This document shows positions 23,910-36,800 of a DNA stretch of 64,000 bases, piece by piece (within the stretch, counting starts at the first letter, position 1; every line of letters starts with the position of its first letter). Below the pieces are notes generated by a model. It worked only from the letters and a program-made list of their open reading frames with translations. It had not been told where the DNA came from and searched no databases. The DNA comes from Thereva unica (taxonomy: Eukaryota > Arthropoda > Insecta > Diptera > Therevidae), in NCBI GenBank assembly GCA_949987705.1, contig OX465281.1, positions 3,078,001-3,142,000 of the forward strand, read 5' to 3'. The position numbers were made by a program, and so were the translations under genes.

Positions 23910-24900
23910 ATTGAGACGACCACCGTTTTGGATCGGCGGGGCAAACCAAACCCTGAAAAGCACAAGATCAAATGATATGCGCATGCAGGGCCAGTACCGG
24001 AAAGCCCTTTTCATTCTCAACAAGATTGCTAGTAATGGGCGTGACCAGTCTGATAAACTAAAGTTCAATTCGATTGTTGAGAAATACAACGAACGGCTGG
24101 CACTAAATCAAGTTATCCCTCCATAAGCGCGGGAGGTACAGAATAGACCTCGATTCCATTCTAAAGAGAAAACCAAACCAAAAAGGCCAAAGTCGCACAG
24201 GGTCCCCCCTCCCCCAAAGCAAGAACAGCAGCGGCAGGTAGATCACAACCGGGCCCCAGAAAGGCTGGTAGCTTTGATGGACGAGAGGGCTTTGGGGGAC
24301 GCGTCAGCCCCGAAACCTGGGTGGAGGTGGAAGCCAAACTAAAGGCCAAACCTAAATGGGAAGTGAAGTGAACTTATCCCAAGATCCAGTACCCTGGTTA
24401 AAAGTCACTTCAAAGCCTACCTCTGTCTCCACTTCTTAGTCTCAGCCTATATCGCTCATGGCCTGCCTACAGCCCTTGAGAAATTCATGAAGGTGAAAAT
24501 ATATACCTACAACTCGGAGCCTAAACTCAACTGGAAGTCGAATATCAAAGAAAAGGTAAAGAAAACCTGTGACGGCAACAATAGAAGTAACACCGGCTAT
24601 GAGTATATACCACACGAAACCCCTTGACGTTTTCTTTCGATCGCTACAACCACGGACTACCTTTCGCCTAGATTAACCTTCAGCAAGGACTTCTCCATCG
24701 AAATACCCTCAAGAAGATAGTGGAGAAACAGAGACATCATGAGAAAATACCGTGTACCGACGGCTCTAAGACGTGAGAGGGCGTCGGGACAGGGGTTTAT
24801 CTAGAGACCACTAACAATTCACTGCCTCCTGGTGCAAGTTAGTATCTTTCAAGTGGAAGTGCCGGCGATCCTGAAGAACTGCTAGACAATGAACATAGAA
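23910..24900 (+). mobile_element. LOA/I-like LINE relic (ORF1 pieces and RNase H)
   Basis: 23911-24126 encodes a stretch with QYRKALFILNKIASNGRDQSD, resembling the N-terminal part of LOA-type ORF1. 24240-24350 reads GGRVSPETWVEVEAKL, like the ORF1 C-terminal segment (LS...W..VE..L). Then 24640-24840 carries an RNase H piece with PTDGSKT. Large internal parts, including the RT, are missing. Confidence 0.45.
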
Positions 24901-24974
24901 CTTACACAAGGATGTAGGATTGGAATTTTTATTGACCAACCTATTGCAACACTGGCTCGTCCTTTCAGTCATCG

Positions 24975-26290
24975 CGTAAAGTGCCCGGGTGGAACGACAG
25001 GTTAGCTGCAATGCGTAGAGATGTTAGGAGGTTGTTCAATAGGGCAAAGCATGCCGAGTATTGGTATGAATATAGGTTCACATTAACAGCCTACAACAAG
25101 GAGTTGAGACCTTCCAAAAAGATTGCCTGGAAGAAACACTGTGAGATCTTTCAGACTCTACCAGAGGCGATTAGACTCCAGAAGCTACTTCCCAAAGACT
25201 CCTTCAACGGAGTGAGCCTTCTCAAAAGGGAGGATGGCTCCTACACCTCTAACCACGAAGAAACCTTGACGTACATGCTCAGCGAGCATTTTCCAGGGTC
25301 AATCCCCCCGTTACTCTGGTCACTAGTTATAGATGAACTTTTGACCAAACTATCTGAATTTGTTCTCGATGTCATCGGTTATGCAGATGAGCTTGCCATC
25401 ATTGTTTCTGGGAAGTTTGACTTGAACATTACAGAGGTCATGAAAACAGCCCGAGAAATTCAAAAATGGTGCACCACGGATGGTCTGTCAATCGACCCAA
25501 ATAAGACTGTCCTGGTATCTTTTTCCAAACGCTACAAAGTGTACCTAGGTCCTATCCGAACCCACAGTTGAGTACTCAGACTCAGTCAAATATTTGAGAG
25601 TAAAGTTAGACAGCAGACTGAACTGGAGCGCTCAACTAGACGACGCCATAAGTAAAGCCACAAGGGCCAAAGGACACCTAGAGATCCTTAAAAATATCCG
25701 AAACATTTCCATTTGCGACGTATCAGACCAGATGGCATGCAAGCTGCGGTTCCAAAGGAAATTCAGGGCTATTATCCTGGATCGTTCTGAGTGGGAGGAA
25801 CTTATTCTTCGTGGAGATCCAAAATATCTCCACTGGTTTACCGATGGGTCGAAAATGGAACATGGTACTGGAGATGCATGACCCAACTTCAAGGTCTCGA
25901 TTGCAATGGGTAAGTGGCCCTCTGTTGTTTAGACTGAAGTACATGCCCTTGCGACCTGTGCTAGGCTGAAACCTTGAGAACGGTTTGAAAGGCATTTTTG
26001 TCATAGCCAAGCTGCCATCAAGAAAGGCACTCTCAGCGTGGAAGTTTTCTTCCAAAATAGTTGCAGGGGTTTTTAACGTACTCCAGAGCCTGACCAGAAG
26101 AAATAAGGTTGAGCTCTGCTGTCCCCGGACACTGCAGACAGTCTCACGGGGGGGGGGGGTTGAGGCGTTGCTCCTCCAAGTCCCTGATAGAGGAGTGGAT
26201 TAAGGGACTAAACAAAGCCCACACGTACGTACACAATAGGCCTAACTTGGCCGCAGTGTTCACCAGGTGGATAGCACCAACATTCCTTTA
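24975..26290 (+). mobile_element. R1/LOA-like LINE relic (linker, RT, RNase H)
   Basis: An open stretch 24981-25571 starts PGWNDRLAAMRRDVRRLFN, the R1-group linker before the RT. It then jumps (deletion of RT fingers) to PPLLWSLVIDELLTKLS and VIGYADELAIIVSG, the RT B and catalytic C motifs, with the second Asp of YADD changed to Glu. At 25840 WFTDGSKMEHGTG marks the RNase H start; the rest has stops. A G-run (26151-26160) lies near the end. Among the better preserved relics of the left arm, but inactive. Confidence 0.65.
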
Positions 26291-26522
26291 AAAAACCCAT
26301 TATAAAAGCTCGGAGTTCAGTAAGATTGCGCAGGTAAATTGTTTCAATCGAGCTTGAATTTTTGTATTAAGAGGTCGATTGAAGCAACTTACGTGTTACC
26401 ACCTCTGGTTGAATCCGAGCTCAACTACATGTAGACGTGAGTCGACTTGAGTTAGGGCCGATCGAACTCGGCACAGCTCTGCTACCTGGGTCGAGTTGTA
26501 ACGGGGCTTCGATTTCGCGAAG

Positions 26523-26735
26523 TCAATATCCAAAATTGGAACTTTAAAACGAAGGAAGGACGAAGAAAACGGGCAATTATCTTGATGACCATAAAAGATG
26601 CCAATAACGTACTCAATAAAACTGTTTTCGTTGAATTTCGGAAATCAAGCAGCCTGGGACGGTATTAGTAAATAGTTGGGGGACCACTGAGTAAAATGAC
26701 ACTCGCGTTTGGAATGGTCGATTATGAATACATGC
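26523..26735. repeat. Dispersed repeat family D, copy 3 (partial)
   Basis: Shares ATTGGAACTTTAAAA, GGACGAAGAAAACGGGCAATTATCTTG, ATAAAAGATGCCA, CAAGCAGC and GGAATGGTCGATTATGAATACAT with the copies at 10411 and 18747. The left portion of the repeat is missing. Confidence 0.6.
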
Positions 26736-29390
26736 ATACCCGTGTCTCAGGCGCACGCAATCCAACATGAATTTTTATTAGCATATATCCCAAATAAAGC
26801 TTATTCGCGAAATCGTAATGTATCTGCACATGCGCAGATCATATTCACATTACTATCTTTTAATTTTATATAAAAGGAAAACCCGCAAAAAGCTCTCCAA
26901 AAACCCCACAACGCCCACAAGTTCGATAAGTTTAAAACAAATCGTCTTCTATACTTCTTCAGACCGATACCTAGGTACACCCTATCCAATTAATCTAGTC
27001 AAAGCTATTACCAGCAATATATCCTTACACATGATAAGGAAAGTTCCACAAAAGCAACAGCAAAACATTCCACTATCAACGGAATATATTGAAAACCGAT
27101 AGTCTTGCGCATGTTCCTGATATATGCATAAGGAATTGTCTCTTTGTTTAGGGTGAAACGTTTTGATGATGTAAAATTGAATTAATCTTTTAGCAATAGT
27201 AGGTGGAAGATTATAGTAAGATGTAGTTAGGAAATTTCGGTCAGTTTAAACTGTTCAAATCCCAAAAACCAGATTGGACAGTCCGACCGCCCAATCTTGA
27301 CCCGTTTTTAGTCTTATGAAATCTCTTCGAAAACCGCCAAATTCCTTCATTTTACCCAGGATTACTTCATAGCACCGCAAAATATTTAAAAAAGACGAAA
27401 AAAGATAATAAACTACCCAAAAAAAATACATACCATCACAAAATTTGCCCGCCACTGAACAACAGAAGGAAAAAGTTACACAAAAATATATAGAGAAAAA
27501 AAAAGTCTCGACAAAAAATATTTTTCATATATATTGACGTTGCCAGTAATACTCTGGGGGATTCCCCTGGGACAGTGAATCCCCGAGAGGAATAGAGACG
27601 ATGGTTTCTGTGTTGGAGAGTTGATATAATATGAAGCAGAGAAATATATTGGAAAATTGGATTATGTATGTACAGTGGAGTGTGCTTTTGGATTTTAGAT
27701 ATATCCCCACCACACGTTTAGTGTGCTACTGCTGGCCCTGTAAGGTGTACGTACACACGTATATATATAGAGAGCCAGCGATATACTATACACAGCGCAC
27801 AAAATTTCTATATCGACGTAACGTCCATAGGGAGAGCAAAACAGAGGTCGGTATACTCAAGTGGATTCAACTTGAAATGAAACGAAAGCACTCACTCCAC
27901 TCTCAATACAAAAAGTTTCTTTTCTATTTTAGTTTTACTTTCGGTGCCTGTCTCTTGATTGTCAGTTATTTTTTAAAAATACGAAATAAAGGAAAATAAA
28001 TTTGCGGAGATCTTTGCTGAACCCTGAGATATCTTACGTTTTAATACTGCTCGCGGCTTTGCCTGTTTACGTCGGGACATGTCCTTAAAATTTATCACTT
28101 TTAACAACACTTAATAACGGTTCTTAAGTAGTAGAAATAAAAAAACTTTCAATAACTTTCACACATTCCTGCACCGCACAATTTTAAAAAAAATCTGCCA
28201 AAAACTATGCAATCAAATCACACACATATATCCTGAAACCGTACCGGCTTGTCAAACGGCTCGTGTAGGCGGAACTAGGAGGCACGTGGGAAAGCTTCCG
28301 TTCGTCTGGATTTCTGTCTCGTTGTTTACCCGTCGGACAGCTTTGACAGAATGCATAGAGCCGCACAGCCAAACACCAGAGAAGGGAATTTTCTCTCTGT
28401 TCGAGTTTTCTCTTTTCGAAGCTCAAAATTTCGTTGTATTTGTGTGTATGTGTAGGTATCGTCAAAAAGAAGAGATTTCCTCCCTTTCACTGAGTGCTGA
28501 GTTTGCTCAAACATTTACTTCATCCCCTCTGGGATCACATCGTATATCCTGCACCATTGGTATGGGCATGTAACTGTCACACACCATACCGGCATACAGC
28601 AGAAGGATATTGGGAATTCGTTTAGAACTCACACACACAGCCACACACTTCCTTCCCTCACCCATAGCAGAAACGCTCTGCCTCCCTCTGGTATCCCTTG
28701 ACTATACGGCTGATGGCTGGCAGGCCCGTTCGCATCCCTTGCTGCTGTTCACATCCCCTGAGATCTGGCCAGGAGGTTGGGATGTTTCTGCTGCTTCGCC
28801 ACCTTCTTTGTTTGTGGAATTGAGTTCTGCATGGGGTGACGTTAAGGGAAATTTGCTAGTCTCTCGCTCTCATGGCTCCTTGGAGCTTTTCCTGCTGTGC
28901 ATCGCTCAATGGGGGAGGGGGTTGGTTGCGATGTATCGCATATGTATGGAACATTCTTAAGTCAGAGGACACTCCGGCGATGATGGTTGTTTCTGGAGCA
29001 GAGCACGTTGTTTTTAATTGCATACCAGCAGGGGGTGGGTAACGTGGGAAAATATTCTACAATTTGATGATTTTTGTTTGCACAATGGGAAATGTAAAAA
29101 AAGGACTTTTTTATTTTTGTTTTGGAAACTAACTGTAAGGAGTTGTAAATTTGTATTATATATAGAGGGCATTCCCTAGCACAGTTCATGTAAAGGAATA
29201 ATAAGATTACAATGGATTTAATCCTTCCAGCTTCTCACATGCAATACGAGTACTACATCTTAGCAGGGAGTAGCGGTGCCTTTAAAGACTAAGTAGATAA
29301 AGTTTAAGTGTCATATGTACAAGGACATTAGAACGATAGAAGCAGGGGGGTCTTTTGTTAAGCGTATCTGAATTTAAAATCAAAAATGTT
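26736..29390. other. Non-coding stretch
   Basis: No supported gene. An AT-rich part (26740-28200) is followed by a GC-richer part (28200-28960) with only short, domain-free open frames. Confidence 0.4.
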
Positions 29391-29394
29391 CTTA

Positions 29395-30340
29395 CCGTTC
29401 GTTGGTTGATATATTTTAGTCGGCGATTCTCGCCATTTAATGCTGTCCCTGTCCTGGTTTACGTTAAATCTCCTACGGTTTATGGCATCGCGTTAGATAT
29501 TTCTGATTGTGGCTATTTTGAGGCGAGTAGTGGCTACTACCAGATGGCGGTCACTTCTGCTCCCCTAAAGCTCATGACATCCTCCAGAATAGTTCTCCAT
29601 ATGCGGCTGACGACCACGTGATCTAACTAATTTCTCGTTCTACCATCAGGTGATACTCAGGTCTCCTTGTGTATCTTCTTGTGACAAAAGTAAGTTCCAC
29701 CTACAATGAGTTGCTGAGAACTATTACCATTGATGCTAGAAACTTAACTTATTCCTTGATTTTCAATTGTGTGTTCAACCCCGATGTTGTTCTGTGCGTT
29801 TAAGTCACCCATCAAAACAATGATGTCTCCCCTTGGAATAGAGCGAAAAACCTCATTCAATCATATATAAAACTCGTCCTTGATGTCATCCTTTGCGTCT
29901 TCACGTGGAACGTAGCATGCCACTACCGTAGTATTTCTTAGTCTGGTACGCATGCTCACGGTAATAATCCACTCAGAAACTGCTGACCAGCTAATCAGGC
30001 TGGACCTAGCTTCCTTGTTAAGTATTATGCCTACAGCATACCTACAGCTTTCGGTTTCATTTTTGCTAGAATATAAGAAGGACTCACCGTTACAACTGAT
30101 ATGCTCGTCCGTATCGTGCCATCTGCTCTCGATAAGTCTATTGATCTCGATTTTATACCGGTTCATCTCGTGAAAGACTGCATTCAGCCGTAGTACATCA
30201 GGAAACGGCGTTCTTACATTCTATGTTCCTATTCATGTTCTGGTTCGAAAAGCAAAGGTCGTCGTCGTGTTGTCCATTCGGTTCGGAGGCAGCGTTTGCC
30301 GGTTCGTAACATTGGTGTTTTTATGGAAGCGGATTGCTAA
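29395..30340 (-). mobile_element. RTE-type LINE relic, 5' end and endonuclease domain
   Basis: The reverse complement aligns with the 5' end of the full-length copy at 39393. It starts TTAGCAA.CCGCT.CCATAAAAA, then the short leader, the start region with MDNTTTTFAFRT, and the endonuclease domain (SFLYSSKNETES, GDLNAQ, GTYFCHKKIHKET in pieces). Identity is about 80% by eye, with stops and small indels. It reaches into the segment after the endonuclease and then stops. Because this copy lacks the MITE seen at 40169, it shows what the undisturbed insertion site looks like. Confidence 0.75.
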
Positions 30341-30839
30341 CTCTCAGTCCATACGACTTAAAACTCTGCTTTATGGTGTAAATAACTCGTCATTCGACCG
30401 ACTTCTGCTAGCTCCTTCCGAATAAATGGCGGCGAGGTAAGATTAGGACTTACTAATAGAGCTGTTCGTTTCGGATTTTGATAGAACCTGTGGAGTAGAT
30501 TGGAAAGGATTAAAGTAAGCGATTTATAAAGAATAAGAAAAGAGAAGATGGAATTGTCCTAAGGGCTGGCAGATGTAGTAAAGGTTTGGATTACACTCCA
30601 TCTAATCCTATCTTGAATGGACATAAAGAATACTGTCAATCTACCAAAAGCTTGGAGTTTAGACAAACGAGGCAAGATGCCATACTCTGCCAGATCCGGG
30701 GGCTGTTGGAGTCATCTAGTTCCCAAATAAGAACAAAGAATGTTAACTAGGAATAAGTCCAAAGACGAAGAACCATTCCACTGCGTGACCCTTAGATCGT
30801 AGGTTTCCGAGGCCGGTTACACTGGTGCCATTTGCTTAA

Positions 30840-31073
30840 CACTAGAACTACCGACGCACAAGTCTGTAATTTTAACAATTTTTTACACCTTTAATCTGAT
30901 ACACATTCAAGTTCGAATTAGTAATTATAAATGGAAAAAGGTTTTTTAATATTTCGTAATGATTAATCTTATTGAATTTTAACATAAATCTGAAGAGAAT
31001 TCAAGAAATATGTAATTCAATGAAGGAAGAAATTGAGTATCCGTCAATTTGACGGGTCTTGGTAGTTCTAGTG
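30840..31073. mobile_element. piggyBac-type MITE with TTAA duplication
   Basis: A 234-bp element starts CACTAGAACTACCGA and ends TTGGTAGTTCTAGTG, giving 15-bp terminal inverted repeats with one mismatch. It is flanked on both sides by TTAA (30836-30839 and 31074-31077), the exclusive target of piggyBac transposons. The interior is AT-rich and non-coding, so it depends on a transposase made elsewhere. Confidence 0.8.
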
Positions 31074-31279
31074 TTAACTAGACCATATTCGTTATGAATG
31101 TTGAATCCACCCACAAAAACAGTTTACATTCCGGGTTGGAAGACAACAAATGAAAGACATGTTCGGAAATCACCAATAGTTGTACTTCATTCGGCATACA
31201 GTGCCCTTCGTACACCTCGACCGATTACAGTAGATTTTTTGTGTGTCAGCCTAGAGATCTTGACTTAGTGTTCAACACT

Positions 31280-32990
31280 TGTTGCTGTTTACTTCATTCC
31301 CAACAAAAGAGAAAACCAGAAAAATCAAAGAAGTAACAACAAACCTGAAGTTAACCAAACTGTTAGCTGTAAGCTTGGGGGAGGCTGACTGTGTGACTGT
31401 GGGAGACTATTCCACGCTCGACTCTTCGCCTAAGTTACATTCCAGAGTCCTGGAGAGCAGCGAAGGTGGTTCATTCCGAAAGCGGATAAAATCTCCTACC
31501 ACAATCCAAACGACTTGAGACCTATATGTCTCACATTGTAGAAATTCATATTAAGCAATCGTTCAAGGAGTACACTCTGACTGCTTTGAAAGTGCTTTCA
31601 ACAATGTTGAATCTTCTGCGGTCACAGGGGCACTCTCGCGTCTATTTGCTGATGGATGCTCCAGGTCCTTTATTGATCAGCTGCTGAAGTGCAGGATCAT
31701 AAAGTCTGGTCTAGGTCTTTCGGAAGAAGTCAGACGGGTTGGAAGAGATCCACCGTAGGGCGGGGTCCTATCGCCGCTCCTTTGGAATATGTATAACAGT
31801 CAACGAAATGTTGATAACCCTAAGGGAGGGTAGGAAACTAACGTCAGAATCTTTTAGAGAGAGCCAATAAGGCCAGAACAGCTCCCTTTTTATGCCGGAG
31901 TACGATCGGAGTCACTTGTGGCCTTAAGCGCCGCATCGTCCACTGGTTGTATACAGCCTTAATCAGACCTATGTTTATGCATGGCGTGTCGTTATGGTGG
32001 ACTACATTACACAAGGTTACGACGTATCGTAAGATACTGGAAAGGGCCCAAAGAACAGAGCTGAGTATTAGTGGTGCAATGAAAAGCACCTCAACAGCTG
32101 CGCTGGATGTCCTATTACATCTTATTCCTTTCGACATACATGTCGAGCAAATGGCAACCTGGGCGGCCACCAGGACAAAGGCTTCTCTTGGATGGGCTCC
32201 ATATTCATATGGCCAGTCATTCATCCTTAGGATGTTCACCACCGCTGCGGACAACCTAGACGGCCCGCAAGGCTCGTAATTCTGTCGTCACAACATCTTC
32301 GACTGTTCTTATCTGCCGCAGGTCTCCGTGTAAGACTGCCACTCAGTTTGATATAACTCTGTGTAGGGTTCCTGGACATAGGGGGATTAAGGGAACCTGG
32401 GATGAGCTTGCTAGACAAAGGAACCGAAGTGGAAAGAACACCCGACTTGATCCCGATGAGAATACCCTTAGCCACCTACAAACTAGCTGTGAGGAAAACC
32501 AGCTTAGCTTGAGCTAGGTTGAGATGGACCACAGCAACAGTGTGTCGCACTCTTCACACAATGTGGCCGACTTTAGACGCAAAACGTTCAAAATCTTTTG
32601 TTCAGTTGAACAAAAACCAGATAAGCCATGTAGTGGTAGGTGCTAACCGGTCATTGTCCCTTTGGCCCGCACGCCGAAAGATTGGGATTTCCCCACAACG
32701 ACTTATGCAGCAGTTATGGTAATGAAGATGAGGAAGGAACTGTCTTCCATCTTCTCTGCTCATGTCCCGCCCCTACAAAGAAAAGAGGGACCTTCCTCGG
32801 CTCACCTTTCCTTGATGGATTTAGCGAGCTACAGAATACTGGGGTTCCTGACCTTTGTCGCTTTATCAAAAGCTCCAAAAGGCTTGAAATGGTCTGAACT
32901 TAGTCCCAACACTAGAATGGCATCACAATGGGCCTAATGATGTGCCTGCAGCCTGCCTAAGCCGGTACAACCATTTCAACCTAACCTAAC
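31280..32990 (+). mobile_element. LOA-like LINE relic (RT, RNase H, C-terminal zinc-knuckle-like tail)
   Basis: The plus strand reads FESAFNNVESSAV (RT A motif), GGVLSPLLWNM (B motif), then a thumb part MYTALIRPMFMHGVSLWW...AMKSTSTAALDVLL at 31947-32279. An RNase H remnant VPGHRGI.GTWDELARQ follows at 32370-32420. The C-terminal segment LTGHCPFGPHAERLG...LLCSCPA at 32640-32897 carries the Cys/His pattern of this group. The 3' end is CAACCTAACCTAAC (32977-32990), the short-repeat end usual for LOA-type elements. Several frameshifts; inactive. Confidence 0.7.
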
Positions 32991-33342
32991 TTATTGTTGA
33001 AGCTAATATTTTGCTTCTCTGCCTTTTATAGAAGATGTGCCACTAGCAACATAAGTAAATTTGTGTCCACTGTCTATTTCTGTGTGTTATCAAAACGATT
33101 AAGTGAAAAAGAACTGATATAAGTTGCATCTGAATGCGATTAGCAAATTGAAAATTCAGCTTATCTACCGACGCAGGCTGGACGCCAAAACCTCAAATAT
33201 TGGTGTAAACACGGGAAATAAATAATCTAATCTAATCTCATTAAATACATATTAAGCTCACAAAAATGATGAAGCTATAAATACGAAACAGATAGCCCTA
33301 AAATAAAATTAATTGCGGCGATAACAGATAAAAGTCACTTAC

Positions 33343-33630
33343 GAATTTTGGAGACTCCAACTTCTTTCAAATTTCCAGATGAACTGCACGGACACAACGC
33401 AGCCACTGCAGCCGATTCCAGTCTGTAAGCCCATCTCCAGTTGATTCTCCATTTTGTTTTGCTCGCTTGCTTCGCCCCCTCCATATTTGCGAGAATTCGC
33501 TAATCCCGTATTTCCGTGTTCTCCACTTTCGTGTGTACACGACGGTCACGTGTGCGGGCGCTGATGATGTCAGAGCGGGAGTCGCAATAATTTTTTTGTT
33601 TTGATTTCGCGAACGAGCGGCGGCCATGCG
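33343..33630 (-). other. Possible first exon of a minus-strand gene
   Basis: A consensus donor GTAAGTGAC (minus strand) sits at 33334-33342, directly after a GC-richer segment that lies head-to-head with the F-box gene. Several ATGs are present. The frame starting MEGAKQASKTKW runs to the donor and ends in phase 1, the phase used by exons A, B and C. Another ATG (MENQLEMGLQTG) ends in phase 2, and an upstream one (MAAARSRNQN) is stopped before the donor. It may instead be untranslated leader. Coding status is uncertain. Confidence 0.4.
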
Positions 33631-33839
33631 CGGAGACTCGTTGCGAATCTAGAAATCAGCTGTTCCAGTCGCTGAAACGTCAGATCCGAGGCAATTTGGG
33701 CCTGACAGGCTGCGGTTGGCGCTGTTGTTGCTTTTGTCCAGAGAATCCGGAGTTGGTGCTAATGAAGAAGTGGTTTTAGTTGACTGAAAGGTGTTCCCAG
33801 TGCCCCCGAATCATCCAGTCCAATTAGGCGCACAACGCA
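33631..33839. promoter_or_regulatory. Probable shared promoter region upstream of the F-box gene
   Basis: The 210 bp between the candidate minus-strand first exon and the F-box start codon is GC-richer than its surroundings and free of repeats. Its position suggests a bidirectional promoter. No TATA box is evident. A CACGTG E-box lies just inside the minus-strand exon at 33547-33552. Confidence 0.4.
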
Positions 33840-36800
33840 ATGGAGGTGGAGAACTCAGGATTCGACGAGCTAGCGCCCAGCTTCGCAGATCTACCAATGG
33901 AGGTGAGCCCGAACATGAATAGAATTAATATCCTTTGTGATTATACTAATGATCACAAGGGCACGTGATGGAATTTAGTAGTGCGTTGCTAATCATTTGC
34001 GCTTCCAGATTATTTTGAACATCTTTCGGTACTTGAACTTCTGCGATATACAAGCAGCGTCCTTGACATGCCAGAGATGGTGTGAGGCATCTCAAGACGC
34101 CGAATTTCAATCGAAAGTCCACTTGAAGTTTGCCAAAGTATGCCTAGTCGATCATATGTCGCCTGGACAGCTATTTCTGAAAAGTTTCCGGCCATTTCCT
34201 AGTGTTAATCTAGAGGAAGTAGTTTTGGGATCATTAGAAAATGTCTTCCTGCACTTGGGCAAGACTATCGAGGATTTATCACTAACATCAACAGACATCA
34301 CCGAGAAGCAGTTGTGTGCTATTCTTAAGGAGACTTCTAACATCAAATCATTGGGAATAATGAACTGTTCATCCCTATTCATGGCTGGACAATTTCTAGA
34401 ATCGTATCCCGAAAGAGAAGCTGTTGCCGAAACCTTCTACAAAGTGAAAAATCTCTCATTGAAGCTAAACCAATACTTATCGGATGCAATTTTGTTACGC
34501 ATAACATCACTAATGCCGCACCTAGAACGTTTGGACATGGCTGGCTGCCACATAGCTTACCACACCGTAATCCAGCGCAGATTCTATCCACCAGATCGGG
34601 AAGAAACCCCTAGCGAATCAATCCTAACGTTTAAATTTCTTCTGAACGTGATCGAGAATCACGTAAAAACATTGCGAGAATTGGATTTGAGCGACACCCT
34701 GGTCGGTGGTCAAGCCCTGATTTCATTGGCCGAAATCCAAGGCTTAGACTTAAGGAAGCTCACATTTAGTTATTGCCGCCAGCTTAATTTCACAGGATTG
34801 AAAACGCTGCTGCAGTCGCAGAAGAACGTCACTGATCTGGATCTGTCGTCGTCGATTAGTATAAGTGATCCGTGCGTAGAAGCAATAGCAGAATGCCTGC
34901 CAGTTTTGGAAGTTTTGCGGCTGAACACCTGCAAGAAGCTAACGAACACTAGTATTATAGGACTCGCCCGGCTGAAGAAGCTTAGGATTTTAGATATTTC
35001 GCACTGTGACGGCATCACTACCGAAGGTATTACACAGGGCATAGCCAAAGTGAAGAACGAAAGCCTGCAGGAGATCTACTTGACTGCCATCGACCTCTGT
35101 GAGTCGTGCATTATTCAATGCGCCGAGAATCTCCCAAATCTGCGAGTTTTGGATGTCGCTTACTGCATAAACGGTGTCACAGATCGCGCTGTTCAAGCGA
35201 TTATTAAAAATCTTATATGGCTAAGGACTTTAAGTCTGGAGGGGTGCTGTTTGGTGAGTTTTTATTTTATTTAATTCTAATATTAACACTACCTGTTGCA
35301 TGTAATAATTCATCATCATAAATAGCTCCACAGCTTATGATTGGTATTTGCTTCTGGCAACATCCTCTTCCAGAACTGCCGACCCCTAGCTTGAAGTCTC
35401 CAGTTTCTTGTGCCTAAGGAGTCATCATCATGTCCTACGCTTCGAATTCTATTCATTTTTATAGTTTAAACTAGGTTCGGATCTCTATACAACTGAGTAC
35501 AGTTCATGAATACATTCTCATTCTCCAACAGCGTTCGTTCAATTCTCAATCACTATATTTTATTTTTTCTTCTCAAGCACCCTACAATGTGTCCATATAT
35601 CCATCTATCCAAAGGCGCTACAGTCAAAATCGAACGTTAGCCTCCTCTAGGACATTTCTCTAAGTTTGACGGTTCCTTGCAGCATTCTCCAATTGCGAAT
35701 GTTGAGCATTGGCCCCTCTGTTGAAAGTCGAGTCGTGCGTCGTGAAAAGTCGTTTGAGTTGAAGAAAGTGACATATCAATCGAATTACGATTTCCAGCAC
35801 AGGGGCCTAAACTTAGCACTTCTGCTCTAGGCCCCTGTGCTGAAAGTCTCAATTCTACTGATATGCCACTTGTTTCAACTCAAACGACTTGTCACGATAT
35901 CCGACTACTATGTCTCTGCGTAAGCCCTCACAATGCATCCATCTACTCTTGGGTCTCGCTACTGCTCTATTTGCCGAAATTTCTGCAACCATGAGCCATT
36001 TTGGGATACGATTGTTGTCCATTCTGATCGTGGTGGCCCGTTTGTTGATTTTTATAAAGGTTGAGAGTTTTGGGTCGTCAAAACTTTCACCCAATTCGTT
36101 GTTGTATCTTCTTCGCCACATTCCTTCTCTCGTTGGGTGCAGTATTTACTTTTCGGCATAAAAGGCTTTATTCTCCCTTCTGCGAAATCTTCTTGTATCT
36201 GTATCATCCTCCTGTTTAGATATTCTCTCTTCTTCTTTCTGCACAGCTTGTCCGCCCTCTTTCTTATTAGCTTGAAGACTACTTGCTCTTGTGGGTGATG
36301 TACTCCCAGTGGCTCTAGTTTCTTTCTTCCAATTTGTTTCCATGGAATTACATCGTGTCGATATTTTTTTCACTGATGTCACGGTACTGCACTGAAGTCA
36401 CTGTCACGTCACATTTTTTGGAAGCCCTTATATCTAATGGTAACCCTATTAGGGGTCGCGACCGCAGGTTGAGAAACAATGCTCTAGAGAGGTATCGTGT
36501 AGGTTCTGAGAGTCCATTTTGTGTACTGTAGAGCTGTGCTCGCTATATTTTTAGGTGATAATAAAAGCGAACGCATAGCGCCCTTCCTACTGAACGTTCC
36601 TGGGTCATTGCCGTTGAGTCCGTCTTGTTCAGTGCCCCTGTCGGGCCCGTGGTGGGTAGTCGGACAAACACAGCCCCACCTTTGAAACTGTTCTTCTTCT
36701 TCTTCGTTCTTCGAAGTTCGGCTGCCCCGGATGCAGTAGCATTATTTCGTGAATGGTTAGTTCGTGTATCCATGCGGTTTCTTGCCTAGTCTTTACGATC

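Noticed and set aside
27556..27567. GGGGGATTCCCC, resembling a Rel/NF-kappaB site
   Set aside because: A single short motif far from any supported promoter, part of a small hairpin; expected by chance in a 64-kb window.
28205..28960. Open frames on both strands in a GC-richer segment
   Set aside because: No domain, no conserved-looking motif, no coherent exon boundaries.
33367..33627. Minus-strand ATG MAAARSRNQN as a start codon
   Set aside because: Its frame stops before the donor at 33342; other ATGs or a non-coding leader fit the exon better.
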